The notes under the pieces were generated by a model that saw only the letters and a list, made by a program, of their open reading frames with translations, was not told the origin of the DNA and made no database searches. Below, in pieces: positions 59,824-64,000 of a DNA stretch of 64,000 bases. Both the position numbers and the translations under genes were made by a program. This stretch comes from Cylicocyclus nassatus (taxonomy: Eukaryota > Nematoda > Chromadorea > Rhabditida > Strongylidae): positions 4,138,123-4,202,122 of the forward strand of contig CATQJL010000112.1 of assembly GCA_958299035.1 (NCBI GenBank). Reading direction: 5' to 3'. Numbering within the stretch: the stretch's first letter is position 1; every line of letters begins with the position of its first letter.

Positions 59824-60743
59824 AGACTGATTATGCCTTTTATAAGAAATTTGTTATACTTCTGATGGGCAGTCAATACTCGCTGCAAACGCTATGTGCG
59901 ACCAATTGTCGATCATCTTTTATCAAAGATTATCAAATCGAAGTTAGTACGTAATTATACTGAGGGATTGCAATCGTCTTTGCAAGAAACACATACCTGA
60001 TCCTTGCGAGCCACAGAACGGAAGCATTTTTCAGCACTGTGATGCCTACGAGTTTCTTACTACTCACCAACAAAAACACATTATTCGCAGGCAGAGGGTT
60101 TATGTTTCTCTATGATGCTACGGCAAAAAGAGAACTGGGTATTTGAGTGGGTTTTCAGATATATCAAATTTGACCTAGAATTTATGTAATATTCCATTCG
60201 ATAAATCAACTGAAGGACGAGTGCCTGATGATTACTAATGAACTGTCACCATATGCCTTTGTGTTTTTGAATACTGGAGTCAGGTGAAGACTAGGTTACT
60301 AAACAATCAGAAAGTGTTTGGTGACACTCATGTGGTCTTCACTAGAGCTATCAAGTGCTAAGGTGAGCATCAGCTTGATGTTGTAGTTTTGACTGCATTC
60401 TGCTTTTTAAAGAGATTCTGCTTTTTAGAAAGGTTGGTCATTCACTCTAACCGGCGAGATGTTTGAGTGTGTAAATTGCTGTCGCCTATTTCAACTTCTG
60501 AGGAAGGCAAACAAATCACAGAAAGTCAGTATGTGTAAATAAGCTAATCTGGGTTATCCAGTTTGAAAAACTCAAGGAATCCAAGTCTATTTACGAACAG
60601 AACCGCTGAGCAATTGTCTCTGGTGCCTTTTCTGCCTGATCCGGAACAATTTATGGAAGCGCACCCTTTTGCGGCAACCGTCTCAAAGCGCCATCCTCAT
60701 TAGATGTGTTTTTTCATGAAGAAAATGAACAGATCTTTTTGAA
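59824..60743. other. Intergenic, no gene seen
   Basis: AT-rich, with no coding pattern or recognised repeat. Confidence 0.5.
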
Positions 60744-62482
60744 TCTCATATATAAAGCTGAATGTATGTCTGTATGTCTGTATGTATGTATGTACGTATG
60801 TGCGGAATAGAAATTTTTATTTTTGGACCGATTTGGACCGAACTTGGCACACATACACTTTGGGGCTGGGCGGGTGTCATAGGCTACTTTCCGTCATCGA
60901 TCGATATCGATTTCATCGATTTTTATCGATTTTTTGCAGAGTTCACCTACGAGGCTGGAAGTTGGTACAGGGGGTAATCGAGTATGCTGATTACGATTAT
61001 AATATTAGTTTGGCGTTATTCGGCTATCCGGGCTCCGAAATTTTTTTGTCGTAGAGCTTGCGCAGACTTCGTCTATAAGGGTTATCTTACGTGCTGATTA
61101 CAGAGTCACACTTTCTCCGAAGTACGTCTTCCCGTGTGGTTAGGTGTACGGTAGGAAGTCAAAGTCATGAATTTGGCTGAAGTTCGGTCCAAAGGGCTTA
61201 TTCGACATGCTGATTACGAAGATCATACTCTCTCTGCATATTGGGACCTTTTCATAGGGTATGGTGATTATGATTATACGGTAGGGGAACAAAAACATTT
61301 GCTTTAAACTTCGTCTAGGGTGGTCATTTGACGCGCTGAACGTGAATTTCATGCTGATTAGGACAGCGCCATCTTCTTGGGTTACGATGGTTTTACAGTA
61401 CATGGGTCGAAGTTTCAGATTTGCTCAAAACCTTACCCGTAACGGTTTACAAGCATGCTGCTTATGAATATGATGCTTGCTCGCTGTCATAACGCATTAT
61501 TGTGAAGTTACGGTAAGTTGCAAGGTTTGAATGGACATTTTTTCGCTTTCGGGCCAATTTAGATCCCAGATATTCACGAAATGGGGAAACGGTTGCTTTG
61601 CATGGCGGTCTCCAGCGCCATCCTGATAACCTTCCCAAAGTGTAACGCACGCGGCAAATCTCCCTCCCCCTGTTTTTGCTTAGGCAGAAGCGCCGAAGGG
61701 TGTACGCGGCAGTGGTCCTATAAGGAAAGCATTACGGTCGTGGGGAACTTTTATACCATACGAATTGCCTTTATCGTAGGGATTAAGCACGATATTCTTG
61801 AAACAGCACTTTAGGTAATTCCCTGCCAAGGTTTCAGGCAGGTTCATGATTTTTACCCGCTGCCAGTACCTACCGTAACTCTGCGAAAAGGTCTCAAAAC
61901 GCAACGAGAGTGTTTTAAACGTGGTCAGAAGGTCGAATCTCTTGACCAAGTTCCAGTCAAAACTGAGATTTTGTCTGTAGTATACCTACCATAACTCAGT
62001 GAAAACGCCCCAAAATGCCGAAAAAGTATGATATCGTACCAGCATGTCAATTAGCCCCCCCCTTAAGCAAAGTTTCAGCGAAGTCCATGAATTTACCTTC
62101 TTACGTGTACCCACCGTTAACCCAGAAGATGGCGCTATCGCGCGAAATGACTACGATATTCGTCATCAGCGGCTCGAAGAACCCCCATATACCGAGTTTA
62201 AGCAAGATTCATCAGAAAAACATTTTGGGGCTCGGAAATCCGAATAACGCCATCAGTTTTTAGAATTATCCTTACTTTTATCGATTTTATTGATTTTTTT
62301 TGCAAAGTTTGAGCTACCGGGCTGGAGATTGGTGAGGAAGGTAGGTGAGCATACTGATTACTAACACAGCGGGAATTGGGAATTGCATGTAGAAGTGGGG
62401 ACAGGAAAAGGTTGTGCAGGACTAGGAATGGAACCTTTATTGTTTTTGACAAGGCGGGGAGGGGGGGGGGTAAGCCAGCTAG
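60744..62482 (+). mobile_element. Helitron-like element, copy 2 (1739 bp)
   Basis: Begins TCTCATATATAAAGCTGAAT after A (60744) and ends GGTAAGCCAGCTAG at 62482 followed by T, the same ends as copy 1. After a TATG/TGTC microsatellite it has the family block with CTTGGCACACATACA and ATCGATTTT words. The interior is a chain of degenerate units with ATGCTGATTACGA, GTTACGGTA and CATGAATTT words. Some units recur inverted: GCGCCATCTTCTTGGGTTAC near 61369 against TAACCCAGAAGATGGCGC near 62117. The terminal hairpin is replaced by a G run. No Rep/helicase frame. Confidence 0.75.
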
Positions 62483-62923
62483 TTACCTAATATTCTCAAG
62501 CGCTTGAAATACCTCACTTTGCCAAGTTTTGGCAAACTTTTAAGCCCGTGTGCAAGTAACCGCTGAGGCATAATGGATGCTGAAACATTGTCGTACGAGC
62601 TGAGATCTCCACTTTTTCTGTAATCCCCTTCTGAATCCCTCACGACGGCCCTTTTCCTCATAGTCATCTTCGTAAACTCGTGAAAAGGTCGTAAAGTTGT
62701 ACTGAAGATCGATCATGGCACTGCAAGGCATGTGGCAGGACATTTGGAATGGGGAATAGTGAGCCTTTTGATGAACTTTAGCTTACAATGGTTCATCGAA
62801 GATTTCGTAACTTGAGATTTCACTTACTTCCACTATTACCTGGCTTTCCGGTCTACCCGAGCCATGATAGATCATTTCGCGTGTTTCCCTAGGGATCACA
62901 GTGAGATGAGGTACAAGGTTTAT

Positions 62924-63139
62924 CAAATGAGGTGTCGCTTAACCCAGCATCTCCACTCCCGCGCTGGACTCTTTGTCTCTTCCGCGAAACATGCTTTCTA
63001 TGGACTTTCCCGGGGCGAGCTTGGGAAAGGCGGAGCCTTAATTAAATAGAAGTGATTAGTGAGCATGTCCGCGGAAGAGACGCAGAGTGCAGCGCGGGAG
63101 TGGAGATGCTGGGGCGGGGCACGAGCGACACTTCATTTG
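62924..63139. repeat. Inverted-repeat MITE, about 216 bp
   Basis: Arms of about 75 bp with CAAATGA.GTGTCGCT and CAGCATCTCCACTCCCGCGC on the left and their complements on the right, near GTGGAGATGCTG. A 12-bp gap difference near the ends marks divergence between arms. Confidence 0.78.
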
Positions 63140-63360
63140 GTAAGTCCTGTAGATGCTGTTTGATCGCCAGCATAGTTACTGCACTGCAAGACTTCCGCCT
63201 TCTCCTTCCAAATTACGAATGACTTACCTGGTCTCAAGATCCTGACACTGAAATGAACTTTAACGCCTCCATTTACACGAGTATGATGCTTAACGGAATA
63301 TGATAGACTTTCATTTTTTAGTAAAACAAAAATCGATAATAGGGGACCCACTGAATCTTC

Positions 63361-63650
63361 TTAACACATCCACGATGATACGACCCACCGGTGAGTTACG
63401 CGTTCTACCATTTCGGGCAATACGACCCACCGGTAGGTCGTATGCTTTCTAAGTTTTTGATTTTGCTAGTTCACGATAAAGCTTCTTGAGCAGATTGAGT
63501 AAACTTCTGTACACATCTTGGAACACAAGTCCCAAAATATCACAGTTCAAACCACAGAACCCACCAGTGACTAGAAAGTATTAAGCAAATCTGAGTATTG
63601 CGAAATATGTCAGAGGTGGCAGTCATCGAAAAATGCCGTGAATATGTTAA
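63361..63650. mobile_element. piggyBac-like MITE, copy 3 (degenerate, 290 bp)
   Basis: TTAA at both ends (63361-63364, 63647-63650) with imperfect ends TTAACACATCCACG and TTAACATATTCACG. It carries two ACGACCCACCGGT-type palindromes as in copy 2. Only two bases separate it from the next Helitron end. Confidence 0.6.
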
Positions 63651-63652
63651 AA

Positions 63653-64000
63653 CTAGCTGGCTTACCCGGCTCCGCCGTATGTTCCGAATAGAAAATTCCA
63701 TTTCTTAACCGATCCGGACCAAACTTGGCACACATACCCTTCGGGCCCCGGCGGGTGTCACAGTCCACTTTTCATTGTCGATCGATGTCGAGTTTATCGA
63801 TTTATTGCAAAATTTGAGCTACGGAGCTGGGAGTTGGCAGAGGGGTGTAATCGAGCATGCTGATTACGAATACAATATTAGTTTTCGAAACCGTGCATTA
63901 CTTTAATCGATTTTATCGATTTTTTTTGCAAAATTTGAGCTAGGGGGCTGGAATTTGGCAGGGAGGTGTAATCGAGCATGCTGATCACCCCCACGGGGAT
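63653..64000 (-). mobile_element. Helitron-like element, copy 3, cut by the window end
   Basis: Read on the minus strand it ends with the hairpin CGGCGGAGCCG (63677-63667), then GGTAAGCCAG and CTAG (63656-63653), followed by T. The body matches the right half of copy 1, including CCAAACTTGGCACACATAC and GCCCCGGCGGGTGTCAC as read on plus. The window stops at the expected central palindrome, so the other half should lie beyond it. Confidence 0.78.

Noticed and set aside
59071..59888. Minus-strand frames of 87 and 94 codons
   Set aside because: Both lie largely in the arms of the 727-bp palindrome, so their similarity is structural.
1..64000. tRNA, rRNA or CRISPR features
   Set aside because: No intact tRNA B-box/A-box pair, rRNA segment or regularly spaced short direct repeats were found. 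The tRNA-Gly match at 10677-10690 is a retrotransposon primer site.

Overview
The window reads as nuclear DNA of a nematode, most likely a rhabditid or strongylid-type (clade V) worm. Genes are split into many short exons with GT donors and TTTYAG acceptors. The recognisable families are a CDT1 replication factor, a TRPA-type cation channel and a pair of METTL24-like methyltransferases. Repeats include BEL/Pao, Helitron, Tc1/mariner-like and piggyBac-like elements. Exons were joined by hand. For cdt-1, the channel and both methyltransferases every exon phase closes, which is the main support for those models.

Layout. 1-1952 (+) is the 3' two thirds of cdt-1, with its 5' end outside the window. 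2.0-7.5 kb is repeats: an 85-bp tandem duplication, a 930-bp Tc1/mariner-like MITE, inverted-repeat elements and TTCGA-rich DNA. 7.5-10.9 kb (-) is a deleted BEL/Pao LTR retrotransposon with a tRNA-Gly-type primer-binding site and a Helitron inserted inside it. 12.6-22.4 kb (-) is a 15-exon TRPA-like channel. Its transmembrane and C-terminal half is clear, but almost no ankyrin region can be found upstream.

24-38.5 kb holds no gene I can support. It is a gene desert with GC-rich islands, many G/C homopolymer runs and a lone Helitron-like 5' end. A cluster of palindromic GGGAAnTTCCC-type sites follows at 38.8-39.3 kb. 40.6-44.5 kb and 53.0-58.4 kb (both -) are two paralogous METTL24-like genes with identical intron phases. 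Each sits beside a decayed fragment that may be a nuclear-receptor ligand-binding domain, which suggests a duplicated block.

55.8-64.0 kb is dominated by palindromic elements: three related Helitron-like elements with TC and CTAG ends, two of them visibly folding back, and a 727-bp near-palindrome. Long inverted repeats are the main structural theme of the whole window.

The genes do not form an evident pathway. cdt-1 licenses replication origins, the channel is a membrane sensor, and the methyltransferase-like proteins are of unknown substrate. No tRNA, rRNA or CRISPR feature was found.
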